The translations under genes and the position numbers were made by a program. Shown one piece after another: positions 35,606-44,004 of a stretch of DNA of 64,000 nt (the stretch's first letter is position 1; every line of letters begins with the position of its first letter). The stretch spans positions 1 through 64,000 of the forward strand of contig NZ_JAUSSN010000004.1 in assembly GCF_030812335.1 (NCBI RefSeq), read 5' to 3'. Under the pieces are notes generated by a model. That model searched no databases, had not been told where the DNA came from, and saw only the letters and a list, made by a program, of their open reading frames with translations. The stretch comes from Pseudarthrobacter oxydans. GTDB taxonomy: Bacteria > Actinomycetota > Actinomycetes > Actinomycetales > Micrococcaceae.

Positions 35606-36334
35606 TCAGTCTTCGTCTTCGTCGTCGTCGTCATCCTCGCTCGAATCGGTCCCCCGGACAATCACGCTGGCGACGCCGTGCAGATCCATCAGGGGAAGAA
35701 CCAGGTTGCGCAGCGGGTGGCGGCCGAAGAACCGCACTTCCATCGAGACCATCGGCTTTTGCTCATCGCCGGTCCTACGGGTGCGCAGGATCGAGGAACT
35801 GAACCCCATGGTGGTGGCGATTTCGAGGATCTGCCGCAACACGCCCTGGCCATCGACGTAATCGATGTGCATGACGCGGTTTCTGTCCACGGAGGGAATC
35901 CTGCGGACCGCCGGGGCAATCACGAACAGCGTGAGGAGGTGGAAGATCGTCAGCACGACGCCCAGGGAGACCATGCCGGCTCCGCAGGCCATGCCCACGG
36001 CGGCAGAGACCCAGATGGTGGCGGCCGTGGTCAGGCCGCGGACCACGTCCCGGCCCTTGAAGATGACGCCGGCGCCCAGGAAGCCGATGCCGCTGACGAT
36101 CTGGGCCGCGATGCGGGACGGGTCCACGACGGTGCCGGGCTCCGTCACAAAGGCGAAGCCGTATGCGGACACGAGGGTGAAGGCGCACGAACCGAGCCCC
36201 ACCAGCACGTGGGTCCGGTAGCCCGCGCTCTTCTGCCGGACCTGGCGTTCGATGCCGATCAGCGAACACAGGACGAACGTCGCGGCCAGCAGACCGGCTT
36301 CCACCAGGCTTGTGTCGGTGAAGAATGCGAACAT
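35606..36334 (-). CDS. MgtC/SapB family membrane protein
   Basis: 242 residues. Four to five N-terminal membrane helices contain CSLIGIERQVRQKSAGYRTHVLVGLGS, the MgtC signature, and QIVSGIGFLGAGVIFKG. The C-terminal soluble part (about 155-225) is ACT-like, as in longer MgtC members. The last 15 residues are almost all Asp/Glu. MgtC proteins affect Mg2+ homeostasis and acid or phosphate stress, some by acting on ATP synthase. aaggaa is well placed before the ATG. The upstream gene on the same strand ends 82 bases away. Confidence 0.9.
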   Translation of the reverse strand: MFAFFTDTSLVEAGLLAATFVLCSLIGIERQVRQKSAGYRTHVLVGLGSCAFTLVSAYGFAFVTEPGTVVDPSRIAAQIVSGIGFLGAGVIFKGRDVVRGLTTAATIWVSAAVGMACGAGMVSLGVVLTIFHLLTLFVIAPAVRRIPSVDRNRVMHIDYVDGQGVLRQILEIATTMGFSSSILRTRRTGDEQKPMVSMEVRFFGRHPLRNLVLPLMDLHGVASVIVRGTDSSEDDDDDEDED

Positions 36335-36416
36335 GCCACCCCCTTCCTTGGCCCGTTAACCTGCGCCGGACCGGCCCGGATCACTCACCCTATTGCTGAC
36401 TCTAGCAAGGCGGCCG

Positions 36417-36809
36417 TCAGCCGTCGTGGGGCTTTTCTTCGGACCCGTCGTCCCGCTCGTCGTCCGGTTCGTCGTCGGGCTTTTCGTCGGACCCATCGTC
36501 CGGTTCGTCGTCGGGGCCGTCGTCGGGCCCGTCGTCGGGCCCGTCGTCGGGGACATCGACGCTGTACGGCGCCCGGGGTGCCCGGGAGTACAGCTCATCG
36601 AGGCGTTCGTTCAGTGCGTGGGCGAGGATGTCCCGCTGAAGGGCCGGCAGCGCAATGGCGCCGTGAATGTACGCCTCAACCTCGAACTGCCCGGCGTGGC
36701 CACCGAGGGTGAAGTACCGCAGCCACAGCTCTTCAATGCTGACGTCGGCATGGCGCAGCGATTCGGCAAATCGCTGCCGCTGTTCGCTCTCCTCGTCGCC
36801 CAAGGCCAT
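36417..36809 (-). CDS. Small acidic protein with DDGP repeat tail
   Basis: 130 residues. The first 80 residues form a helical domain (EEQRQRFAESLRHADVSIEELWLRYF-like pattern, then YIHGAIALPALQRDILAHALNERLDEL). The last 50 residues are Asp/Glu/Pro repeats (DDGP, DDEP, DDGS) encoded by a 12-bp repeat. Family not recognised. It sits 15 bases after the GAF/ANTAR gene and ahead of mgtC on the same strand, so it may be part of that unit. Confidence 0.7.
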   Translation of the reverse strand: MALGDEESEQRQRFAESLRHADVSIEELWLRYFTLGGHAGQFEVEAYIHGAIALPALQRDILAHALNERLDELYSRAPRAPYSVDVPDDGPDDGPDDGPDDEPDDGSDEKPDDEPDDERDDGSEEKPHDG

Positions 36810-36824
36810 GCCGTCGTCCTGCGC

Positions 36825-37547
36825 TTAATTTTCGAAGGTCCTGGCCGCAGCCAGCAGTTCCGCCGCGACCAGCGCCAGGGGCTTCCCTGTCTGCCGCGAC
36901 AGCATCATCAAATCCCTGAATGCGTCGTCATCATTGGTGCCGTTCCGGGCCATCAGCAGGCCCTTGGCCATGCTGATGGTGTCCCGCTGCGCGAGCGATT
37001 CCTGCAGGCGGTCGCTCAGCGTCCGGGCAGCCTCGCGGGCGTGCGAGTGGATGACAAAGAGCGTCGCCTGTTCGGCAAAGAGTTCGGCCAACCGGACCGT
37101 GCCGTTGCCGGCGAACTGTCCGCCGTCGGAATAGACCTTGACGGCTCCCAGGGCGAGACCGCCGGACAGCAGGGGGCAGCTTACCGAGGACGAAATTCCC
37201 AGGGACGCAGCGGCGGGAGCCCAGCGCTTCCAGCGCCGGTCGGAGGCCAGATCCTCGACCAGGACCGTTTCCCCGCTCGCCCAGGCCGTGATGCACGGGC
37301 CTTCCCCCAGCTCGTACTGAAGTGCATCGGCTTCCGCCACGACGGCGTCGGAGGCGGCAGTCGTCTGCCGCAGGCCCGAATCGTTGATCAGGGAGACTCC
37401 GGCGCCGATCGCGCCGGGAATCGCCGCAGTGGCGGCGTCGGTGATCAGCCGGAGGGCGTGGGCCACCGTCTGTTCGGTCAGCAGCAGCTTGGTGGCTCGG
37501 GCGAAAACAGCGGTGATCTCGTCAGCCAGCGGCAGTTCCACGCTCAT
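36825..37547 (-). CDS. GAF and ANTAR domain RNA-binding antiterminator
   Basis: 240 residues. The GAF domain (about 25-165) contains LQYELGEGPCITAWASGETVLVEDLASDRRW, typical of actinobacterial GAF-ANTAR proteins. The ANTAR domain (about 175-235) has SLAQRDTISMAKGLLMARNGTNDDDAFRDLMMLSRQ. ANTAR proteins bind paired hairpins in mRNA and prevent termination when activated. gaggtgaag precedes the ATG at 37547. Divergent from another GAF-ANTAR gene. Confidence 0.92.
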   Translation of the reverse strand: MSVELPLADEITAVFARATKLLLTEQTVAHALRLITDAATAAIPGAIGAGVSLINDSGLRQTTAASDAVVAEADALQYELGEGPCITAWASGETVLVEDLASDRRWKRWAPAAASLGISSSVSCPLLSGGLALGAVKVYSDGGQFAGNGTVRLAELFAEQATLFVIHSHAREAARTLSDRLQESLAQRDTISMAKGLLMARNGTNDDDAFRDLMMLSRQTGKPLALVAAELLAAARTFEN

Positions 37548-37760
37548 CTTCACCTCAGAATTCCATACCGGCGCCACGCCAGCCGGCGAGTTTCGCCGCA
37601 GGAGTCAAGCATACGGCGGCTGGCCGGGGGCGCCTATATTCACCGCCCCCCGCACGGCGTAGTGTCGTTAGTAGTTATTTGGGTTGCGGGCGATCAAGAG
37701 TCCGCCACCGCTGAGCCGGCTCGTCACATACGTTCAGGCGTTCGTAGGATTGAGGCCGGC

Positions 37761-38486
37761 ATGGTTTCCGGTACCGGCGCATCTCCAACCCCTGAGCAAC
37801 TGCAGGATCTCCTGCTGGAAAGTCCGGGATTCACTGAATTTCTTCTGGGTTTGACCACCGTCTCCGCGACGCTCCTCGGCGGACCGGAGCCCATGCTGTG
37901 TGCCATCACGGTGGAACGGAACGGTTCCCCGGCCACGGTCGCCAGCAGCGGCGAGGAAGCGAAACGGCTGGACGAGAAGCAGTACACGTTCGACGACGGC
38001 CCTTGCCTGACGGCGCTGCGGCAAGGAATCACCGTCCTGGTTCCTGACGTGGCGGCTGACGACCGCTGGGCGCACTACGCCTCGACGGTGTCCGGCGAGG
38101 GCATCCGGTCGGTGCTGGCCGTGCCGATCGCCACGGATCCGGGTTCAGCGGCGGCCCTGAACTGCTATGCCCGCACGAGCGGCGTTTTTGACAGCGAGAC
38201 GGTCGCGGAGGTGGAGCGCCACGCCGCCTCCATCTCCCGGATCTTACGGCTGGCCCTCAAAGTCCACCCTCCGGAGATTTACCCGGAGAATCTCCGGTCC
38301 GCCTTGAAGTCCCGCGCCATCATTGACGCCGCCGTCGCCCTCATCATGATTCAGAACAGGTGCAGCAGGGAGCAGTCCATGGAGCTGCTTCATCTGGCCG
38401 CCAGGGCAACGGACACGAAGCTCCACACCATTGCCACGGACATCCTGCAGGGCGCTTCGCTACCCTCAGCGGATCCTCCGGAATAG
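37761..38486 (+). CDS. GAF and ANTAR domain protein
   Basis: 241 residues. GAF domain with KQYTFDDGPCLTALRQGITVLVPDVAADDRW; ANTAR domain LRSALKSRAIIDAAVALIMIQNRCSREQSMELLHLAARATDTKLHTIATDIL (about 175-230). The ATG at 37761 starts the conserved part; a long open frame upstream runs antisense to other genes and is not coding. TAGGAT (37745-37750) ten bases upstream may be the -10. First of three co-directional genes with the next ANTAR protein and the DUF1810 gene. Confidence 0.9.
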   Translation: MVSGTGASPTPEQLQDLLLESPGFTEFLLGLTTVSATLLGGPEPMLCAITVERNGSPATVASSGEEAKRLDEKQYTFDDGPCLTALRQGITVLVPDVAADDRWAHYASTVSGEGIRSVLAVPIATDPGSAAALNCYARTSGVFDSETVAEVERHAASISRILRLALKVHPPEIYPENLRSALKSRAIIDAAVALIMIQNRCSREQSMELLHLAARATDTKLHTIATDILQGASLPSADPPE

Positions 38487-38541
38487 GATGGGAGAAGGCC
38501 GCCGTTTTCTCAGCGTGCGGCTTGGAATTGGGGGGCAACAA

Positions 38542-39183
38542 ATGCGTGAGGACCGTGCCGTATCGTCTACGGCGCACAGCATCAGAGGCGGCGTCAGCGG
38601 CGGCGCCAGCACACTGCTGGGCCTTTTGCTGCAGAGCACCCGGGCGGGGTCCGGCGTCGACGATTTCCTGGCCGATCTGGCCAGCCTGGCGGCGGCGGAA
38701 CTCTCGCACCCGGGCACCGAGGTGTCCTGCGGGATTACCGTCCACCGGCGGAAACAGGCCTCCATCGATGCTGGCAGCACCGGCGAGGGGTCCGCCAGCA
38801 CGCTTCGGGTCCCGCTTGTGCTCGACGGCGACAGCTCCGCCGTCGTCAACTTCCACTCGCCGCGGACCGAGGCATTCTCCAGCGAAGATGTCGAGCACGC
38901 ACATCTGTTTGCCGTCCAAGCGTCCCGGGCCCTGCTGCTCGCCTTGCGGATCTCGCAGCTCAGCGACTCCCGTGATGACCTTGCCGCCGCCATGCAGTCG
39001 AGGACCATCATCGACATAGCGATCGGGGCGATCATGGCCCAGAACCGCTGCGGGCGCGAAGCCGCCTTCAAGATCCTTCGTAATACCTCCAACAATAGGA
39101 ACATGAAGATCCGCGACGTCGCGGCCGCCGTCGTGGCCTCCATCGCCGGCGATACCGACATGACGGCACGGTTCGAGGAATGA
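38542..39183 (+). CDS. GAF-like and ANTAR domain protein
   Basis: 213 residues. A GAF-like N-terminal domain (LLGLLLQSTRAGSGVDDFLADLASLAA... VSCGITVHRR) is followed by an ANTAR domain with MQSRTIIDIAIGAIMAQNRCGREAAFKILRNTSNNRNMKIRDVAAAVV. gggggg lies six bases before the ATG at 38542. Its end overlaps the DUF1810 start by four bases. Confidence 0.88.
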   Translation: MREDRAVSSTAHSIRGGVSGGASTLLGLLLQSTRAGSGVDDFLADLASLAAAELSHPGTEVSCGITVHRRKQASIDAGSTGEGSASTLRVPLVLDGDSSAVVNFHSPRTEAFSSEDVEHAHLFAVQASRALLLALRISQLSDSRDDLAAAMQSRTIIDIAIGAIMAQNRCGREAAFKILRNTSNNRNMKIRDVAAAVVASIAGDTDMTARFEE

Positions 39184-39644
39184 CGTCACCCGGAACCGGG
39201 GAGGACGCTGCGGCGGATCCCTTCGATCTCGAACGGTTCGTTACAGCCCAGGACGCGGGCGGCACGTACGGGCACGCCCTCGACGAACTCCGGGCGGGAT
39301 CCAAGCGCAGCCACTGGATGTGGTTTGTGTTCCCGCAGATCGCCGGGCTCGGGCAGAGCCCGACGGCCCGGAAGTATGCCGTGACCTCGCTCGATGAAGC
39401 GAAGGCTTATCTGGGCCACCCCGTGTTGGGTCCGCGGCTGGCCGAATGCGCCGGTGCCGTGGCCGGTCTCGAAGGGCGCACCGCGAGGCAGATCTTCGGC
39501 GGCACCGACGAACGGAAGCTGCACTCCTCGATGACCCTCTTCCTGCGGGCGGACCCCGGGCAGGGCGTTTTCCAGGAGGTCCTGGCGAAGTACTTCGACG
39601 GTCTGCCCGACTCCGCCACCGACCGGCTCCTCGGCGGGGATTAG
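39180..39644 (+). CDS. DUF1810 family protein
   Basis: 154 residues: FDLERFVTAQDAGGTYGHALDELRAGSKRSHWMWFVFPQ is the family signature, followed by GLGQSPTARKYAVTSLDEAKAYLGHPVLGPRL. Helical soluble protein with no established molecular function. Translationally coupled (ATGA) to the ANTAR gene before it. Confidence 0.88.
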   Translation: MTSPGTGEDAAADPFDLERFVTAQDAGGTYGHALDELRAGSKRSHWMWFVFPQIAGLGQSPTARKYAVTSLDEAKAYLGHPVLGPRLAECAGAVAGLEGRTARQIFGGTDERKLHSSMTLFLRADPGQGVFQEVLAKYFDGLPDSATDRLLGGD

Positions 39645-39657
39645 GGCGCCGCGTCCC

Positions 39658-40017
39658 GTGATCAGCATTGGCTCGATCGTCATCCGTGTCGATGATCTCC
39701 AGCGCCAGCTGGACTTCTGGACTGCCGCCCTGGACTACGTGCCGCGGCGGCCTCCCGAAGAGGACTTCGTCGTCCTTGAGCCGCGGAACGGGGGCGGCCC
39801 GAACGTCTCCCTGGACCGCGTCCCGTCGACGGTCCAGGTCCCGCCCCGAATCCACCTCGACCTCTATTCGGAACAGCAGGAGCGCGACGTCGACCGGCTC
39901 CTGCGGCTCGGCGCGAGCCGTGTGGAATGGAGCAAACGTCCGGCCGACGCGGACTACGTCATTCTGGCCGATCCCGAGGGCAACCGCTTCTGCGTGGTGG
40001 ATACGGCCGGACGGTAG
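39658..40017 (+). CDS. VOC family protein
   Basis: 119 residues from a GTG at 39658. GSIVIRVDDLQRQLDFWTAALDY and HLDLYSEQQERDVDRLLRLGASRVEW are the two modules; YVILADPEGNRFCVVDT ends with the acidic ligand in DPEGN. It lies 13 bases after the DUF1810 stop and may be in the same transcript. Function unknown. Confidence 0.82.
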   Translation: MISIGSIVIRVDDLQRQLDFWTAALDYVPRRPPEEDFVVLEPRNGGGPNVSLDRVPSTVQVPPRIHLDLYSEQQERDVDRLLRLGASRVEWSKRPADADYVILADPEGNRFCVVDTAGR

Positions 40018-40038
40018 CACCGCCAGTGCCGGACCGCG

Positions 40039-40353
40039 TCACGACAGCGGAGGTAGCGCGCCGTAGGACTTCGGGATCGCGTAGGGGTTGACCGGCCGGT
40101 CCTCGTCCAGGGCGGACGGCTCCCTGGTGGCGTAGGTCCGCGCGGTCTTCAAGTCGCGCGAGCGGCGGTACAGTCCGGCCCCGAGCAATCCGAGTCCACC
40201 TGCCAGTAGCGCCAGCCCCAGGATAAACAGACCGGTCGCCCCCGCATCGGCACTGCCGGTGGCCACTTGGAAAAGCGGTGCCGGCAGGACAAAAATGGCC
40301 GCAGCCAAGGCAAGGCTGCCCGCCACGATTAGCCGTGATCCGTTGGACTTCAT
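40039..40353 (-). CDS. Small two-helix membrane protein
   Basis: 104 residues. Two hydrophobic segments (about 8-30 and 40-62) flank a short loop, followed by a basic stop-transfer (RRSRDLKTAR) and a polar tail with prolines. ggaggggg lies about five bases before the ATG at 40353. I do not recognise the family. Confidence 0.7.
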   Translation of the reverse strand: MKSNGSRLIVAGSLALAAAIFVLPAPLFQVATGSADAGATGLFILGLALLAGGLGLLGAGLYRRSRDLKTARTYATREPSALDEDRPVNPYAIPKSYGALPPLS

Positions 40354-40519
40354 GGTTCCCCCTCCATTATGTGTCGCTGGTTTCAGTAAAGCCGGTCCGC
40401 GGCCGATCCGGAAGGGCATCCGAATTCCCCCGGCATTCCCCCGGTTCGTCAAGAAGTGTATCGACGCGAGGCGGGATGGGGAGGAGGATTAAAAGGCAGT
40501 CACGATGAGGAGGTCAGTG

Positions 40520-40714
40520 ATGTGCTATCAGTACAACAGGGAGTTCCGGCGGGACATCAAGAAGGACGAAGCAAAGGAACCAGAAGAAACAACTGTGCGC
40601 CCGGAGCCCCGGGTGGAATCGCCTGGTTTCAAGTTCTGGGCTTTCCCCCGCCGCAGCAGGGAATTCACCGTCGAGGAGCCGGCCACGACTGACCGGACCC
40701 GCGAGAAGGTCTAA
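40520..40714 (+). CDS. Small basic/acidic hypothetical protein
   Basis: 64 residues starting MCYQYNREFRRDIKKDEAKE. aggagg lies seven bases before the ATG at 40520, a very good ribosome site and the main support. The upstream in-frame ATG at 40505 would overlap that site. Highly charged, no membrane segment, one cysteine near the start. Family unknown. A weak GC hairpin (ggaaggc/gccttcc) follows at about 40725-40752. Confidence 0.6.
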   Translation: MCYQYNREFRRDIKKDEAKEPEETTVRPEPRVESPGFKFWAFPRRSREFTVEEPATTDRTREKV

Positions 40715-40832
40715 CCGGAAACCAAGGAAGGCTCCTCCCCGAGGGGCCTTCCCCTCCGTCACGACCCGCCGGGCGGGCGTTCCGGGGAACGTGCGGGAGA
40801 CTGGAAGTCCCCAATACGAAGGCAGGACCGCA

Positions 40833-41099
40833 TTGATCAATCTCCAGCAGGACGCCGAAGGCTTCATCCGCATGAAGAGGCACTTCCCCGGCAGCACCGT
40901 CATTGCCGTCACTTTCAATGATGGCTCCACGGAGGAGTTCACCGGCCAGCGTCTCAACACCCTCTACGACGAGGCCCTAGCCGTGTACCGGGCAGAGAAC
41001 CACCTGGACGCGAAGGGATACTCCCGGGCGCCGAAAAGGACCGTCCAGCCCGCCAACGCGATCGAGTTCGTGGCGGTGCACCCCGGGATGGCAAAGTAG
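40833..41099 (+). CDS. Hypothetical protein, about 88 residues
   Basis: Coding-like frame with sequence INLQQDAEGFIRMKRHFPG then VIAVTFNDGSTEEFTGQRL. I propose a TTG start at 40833, after ggcagga; a GTG at 40791 would add 14 residues. The alpha/beta pattern suggests a small soluble domain. No family recognised. It ends 52 bases before the ArsR gene. Confidence 0.55.
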   Translation: MINLQQDAEGFIRMKRHFPGSTVIAVTFNDGSTEEFTGQRLNTLYDEALAVYRAENHLDAKGYSRAPKRTVQPANAIEFVAVHPGMAK

Positions 41100-41114
41100 C
41101 CCACCGATGACCCG

Positions 41115-41162
41115 TTGACACCGCGGAACGGGCGGACTATTCTACAACCAAATGGTTGTAGA
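41115..41162 (+). promoter_or_regulatory. Promoter and overlapping operator of the ArsR/SRPBCC unit
   Basis: A consensus -35 TTGACA (41115-41120), a 17-base spacer and -10 TATTCT (41138-41143). The 22-bp palindrome tctacaacca-aa-tggttgtaga (41141-41162) overlaps the -10, the transcription start and the ATG at 41152. A repressor bound there would block initiation directly. Confidence 0.8.
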
Positions 41163-41484
41163 TCAGCTTCGAGACGCAGACCTTGACCGCCTGTTCCAGG
41201 CGTTCGCCGATGCCACCCGCCGGGACATCGTCACCCGCGTGACGGCCGGAGAATATTCGGTATCAGGGCTGGCGGAGCACTACGCCATGAGTTTCGCCGC
41301 CGTACAGAAGCACGTGGCGGTATTGGAGCGCGCCTCCCTCGTGACGAAGGAACGGCGCGGACGGGAGCAGATCGTGCGGGCCCACCACGATGGCCTACAA
41401 CGCGCCCGACGGCTGCTCGATGAGTACGAAACGATCTGGCGGCAGCGGGCTGACCGGATCGCAGACATTCTCGCAGAGGGATAG
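41152..41484 (+). CDS. ArsR-family transcriptional repressor
   Basis: 110-residue winged helix: LFQAFADATRRDIVTRVTAGEYSVSGLAEHYAMSFAAVQKHVAVLERASLVTKERRGREQ. There is no cysteine pair for metal sensing, fitting the ArsR subgroup that is paired with SRPBCC (AHSA1) proteins. The message appears leaderless: -10 TATTCT ends eight bases before the ATG. The start codon lies inside a perfect palindrome, so the protein probably represses its own promoter. 15 bases upstream of the SRPBCC gene. Confidence 0.92.
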   Translation: MVVDQLRDADLDRLFQAFADATRRDIVTRVTAGEYSVSGLAEHYAMSFAAVQKHVAVLERASLVTKERRGREQIVRAHHDGLQRARRLLDEYETIWRQRADRIADILAEG

Positions 41485-41499
41485 TAAGGGAGTTCCGTC

Positions 41500-41997
41500 A
41501 TGACCGTTATCAGTTCGCAGAAGAATGCCGAAGCCCTGAGCTTCACCGTCGTCGCCGAGTTCAATGCCGGCGTCGAGCGTGTCTGGCAGGTCTGGGAAGA
41601 CCCGCGCAAGCTGGAACGCTGGTGGGGCCCGCCCACCTGGCCCGCGACCTTCGACAGCCACGACTTCGTGCCCGGCGGAAAGGCCAGCTATTACATGACC
41701 GGGCCCGAGGGCGAGAAGGGCCGGGGATGGTGGCGGTTCACCGCCATCGAGGCTCCGCACCGCCTGGAGTTCGACGACGGCTTCGCCGACGAGAACGGCG
41801 ATCCGGACCTCTCGATGGGCACCAGCCACGCCGTCATGGAACTTGAGGCAATCGACAACCGCACGCGGATGACCATTGTGTCGACCTTTGACTCCGCGGA
41901 GGCGCTGGAGAAGGTTCTCGCCATGGGCATGGAAGAGGGCATGATGCAGGCCCTCGCCCAGATCGACGCCATCCTCGCCGAGACCAAAGTCAGCTGA
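41500..41997 (+). CDS. SRPBCC (AHSA1-like) family protein
   Basis: 165 residues, START-like hydrophobic-pocket fold: VVAEFNAGVERVWQVWEDPRKLERWWGPP is the family opening, and MELEAIDNRTRMTIVSTFDSAEALEKVLAMGMEEG the closing part. It follows the ArsR gene with aaggga before the ATG. The pair is common; ligand unknown. Confidence 0.9.
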   Translation: MTVISSQKNAEALSFTVVAEFNAGVERVWQVWEDPRKLERWWGPPTWPATFDSHDFVPGGKASYYMTGPEGEKGRGWWRFTAIEAPHRLEFDDGFADENGDPDLSMGTSHAVMELEAIDNRTRMTIVSTFDSAEALEKVLAMGMEEGMMQALAQIDAILAETKVS

Positions 41998-42037
41998 CCG
42001 GAGCCGGTCCGCGGCAAGTAATGAAACCCGCACGGGA

Positions 42038-42080
42038 ACACCCCCGCAGCCGCCTGCCCGGCAGCTGCGGGGGTGTTTTT
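42038..42080 (+). terminator. Terminator of the ArsR/SRPBCC unit
   Basis: Perfect 12-bp stem acacccccgcag (42038-42049) / ctgcgggggtgt (42065-42076) followed by tttt (a five-T run including the last stem base). Strong Rho-independent terminator. Confidence 0.93.
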
Positions 42081-42105
42081 GTCGGGTGGAGCGGGCCGGC
42101 CGGAC

Positions 42106-42438
42106 TTAGCCGCCGAGAATCTTCGCCTTCTGCACCCCGAACTCCTGTTCCGTGAGAATCCCCTGCTCCTTCAGCGCAGCGAGCTCTTTGAGCTGCTGGA
42201 TCGCGTCGTTGGAGATTCCGCCGGCGGCAGGCGGAGGCGGTTGCTGCTGGTAAACAGGTTCCTGGTAGGCAGCCTGCTGCTGGCCCATCTGCGCGTCGTA
42301 CGCCTCCTGCTGCTTCGCAGCGGTCGCGGCGTCCTTTTCCGCGAACTTCGAAGCCTGCCTGCGCTGGACGCGGCCGCTGACCGCCGATGCCGTCCCGGCG
42401 ACTACCGCCGTCCGGGCAATACCCCCAAGAAGTCCCAT
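42106..42438 (-). CDS. SHOCT-domain protein
   Basis: 110 residues. An Ala/Gly-rich hydrophobic N-terminus (about 1-20), a Gln-rich linker (QQQPPPPAAGG), and a C-terminal SHOCT motif (IQQLKELAALKEQGILTEQEF and on). SHOCT is a short oligomerisation or membrane-association module. gagagg precedes the ATG at 42438. Role unknown. Confidence 0.85.
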   Translation of the reverse strand: MGLLGGIARTAVVAGTASAVSGRVQRRQASKFAEKDAATAAKQQEAYDAQMGQQQAAYQEPVYQQQPPPPAAGGISNDAIQQLKELAALKEQGILTEQEFGVQKAKILGG

Positions 42439-42477
42439 AATTCTTCTCCTCTCACATCTCTTTGTCTGCGTTAGTTC

Positions 42478-42948
42478 TTATGCGCCCGCGACCGGCGGCG
42501 CGGCGTCGACGGACTCAAGGGCCTCGAGCGCTGCCATCACGTCCGGTGCGGGGATCCGCGTGCTCGCGACGAGCTCGCCGCCGCTGTCGCGCACCGCCGC
42601 TACGAAGGGTGCAGCCCAGATGTTCTCGTAGACAATCAGCGCGGCGAGGGACCCTGGCAGAATCGCGCTTGCTGCTTCGGCGATTTCCTCCTCGCCGAGC
42701 AGCCCGGACTGCGCGCCGTCGAAGTAGGAGAACGACTCCGCGGGGCCGCCAGGGTCGGTGAGTTCGAGCACCTCGACCGTGCCGTCATCGTTCTTCATGA
42801 CGACGAGGAGATCGAAGAGCCGGATCACACCCTGCTCCACGAGCCTTACGAGCTCTTCACTCGCCCGTCCGGTCAGTCCTGCCATGGGGAACTCGAGGAG
42901 CACAAAGTCGACCGGCCCGTGGGCCTCAGTCTCCGGTGTGGTTGTCAC
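42478..42948 (-). CDS. DUF6325 family protein
   Basis: 156 residues: VDFVLLEFPMAGLTGRASEELVRLVEQGVIRLFDLLVVMKND is the family core, followed by SFSYFDGAQSGLLGEEEIAEAASAI and a C-terminal alpha/beta segment. Start is GTG at 42948, preceded by ggagga. Often found next to SHOCT proteins, as here (40 bases apart). Function unknown, perhaps envelope stress related. Confidence 0.82.
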   Translation of the reverse strand: MTTTPETEAHGPVDFVLLEFPMAGLTGRASEELVRLVEQGVIRLFDLLVVMKNDDGTVEVLELTDPGGPAESFSYFDGAQSGLLGEEEIAEAASAILPGSLAALIVYENIWAAPFVAAVRDSGGELVASTRIPAPDVMAALEALESVDAAPPVAGA

Positions 42949-43255
42949 TGGCTTTCCTCCGTTCTGATTGGAGCGCCCTGTCCGGCACGCTCGTCTAAGT
43001 GTGAACGTCGCCTGCCGGGGCGTCACCACCCGCATCGGGTGATCCCGGGGGCGAGCCGGCGGCCGGTCCAGCGGTGGACCGGACTCTGGTGGCTCGCATC
43101 CCTTTGAAGCTTCCCGGCTCCTACAGAATCACTACAGCGCGCGCGGCGGGGTGGCCGCATCATCCCTTTCGGGTGAGCCCGACCGAACGGGCTGCACACC
43201 CGCAGCGAGGCACAAGTGCGGTACGTTTCTCGGACACGACGACGGCCGGAGAGAC

Positions 43256-43819
43256 GTGGGGGAACAATTGGGAACAACGGACTACAACTCGCAGAACCAG
43301 CGGGCCGGTCGTTCCGGCGGAGCTGCTAGGTGGTCGCCGGTGGTGACCACGCACCGGTCGGCGTACGCTCATCCGCTTGCCGTTCTTTGCTGGCTCGGGG
43401 TTGGTGCGTCCCTTGGCCCCTTGCTGTTGGTCGGGGAGACGAGGGACGGCGTCGAAGCCGCACCGTGGCACTTCCTGGCATCGTGGCTCATCTACTGCAC
43501 GCTGTGGCGGCCGTGCATCCGCACCCTGACGGACGGTTATGAACTGGTCAATCCTCTGCGCAACCACCGGATCCCTTACCCGGCCGTCTACGACGTCCGG
43601 GTGCACTACCCCGTTGCGATCAGGGCAGAAGGCCGACGGTTCGGCAGCTGGACCACACCGACGAGAACGGGCCGCGACGCCGTCGTCACCGCCTGGCACG
43701 AGGGGCGTGCTGCGGCCCTGCCCGGCCCGGCAACGGGGGTGGTCTCCACCTGGGACCGCCCGGCTCTCATCACCGGTGCCGTCGCCGGCCTCTGGGCGGC
43801 CGGGACCATTCTGGTCTGA
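43256..43819 (+). CDS. PH-like domain membrane protein
   Basis: 187 residues from GTG 43256 (ggaga upstream). Two membrane helices in the first part (about 35-55 and 65-85: AVLCWLGVGASLGPLLLVG, WHFLASWLIYCTLW), then a PH-like stretch TDGYELVNPLRNHRIPYPAVYDVRVHYPVAIRAEGRRFGSWT and a last helix (about 165-185). This resembles actinobacterial PH-domain membrane proteins. No partner evident. Confidence 0.75.
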   Translation: MGEQLGTTDYNSQNQRAGRSGGAARWSPVVTTHRSAYAHPLAVLCWLGVGASLGPLLLVGETRDGVEAAPWHFLASWLIYCTLWRPCIRTLTDGYELVNPLRNHRIPYPAVYDVRVHYPVAIRAEGRRFGSWTTPTRTGRDAVVTAWHEGRAAALPGPATGVVSTWDRPALITGAVAGLWAAGTILV

Positions 43820-44004
43820 AGCGGGACCGCCCTTTCACCTCGTCATCTGCTGACCTGTCGGTGCGGGGAGGACGACGCATCTCTGCACCCTGCGATGGGC
43901 TGTAAGCTCATTCGAGGTTGAGCGCCCACCGTGGCTTCGGGATGACCCGTCTATTCTGACGAGTAGGTCCGTGGCGGGTTTTCTCCCTCAAAGTTGGAGG
44001 AAGT

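Noticed and set aside
36393..37760. Long N-terminal extension of the plus-strand GAF-ANTAR frame
   Set aside because: It runs antisense to the acidic protein and the minus-strand GAF-ANTAR gene; conserved sequence begins only at 37761.
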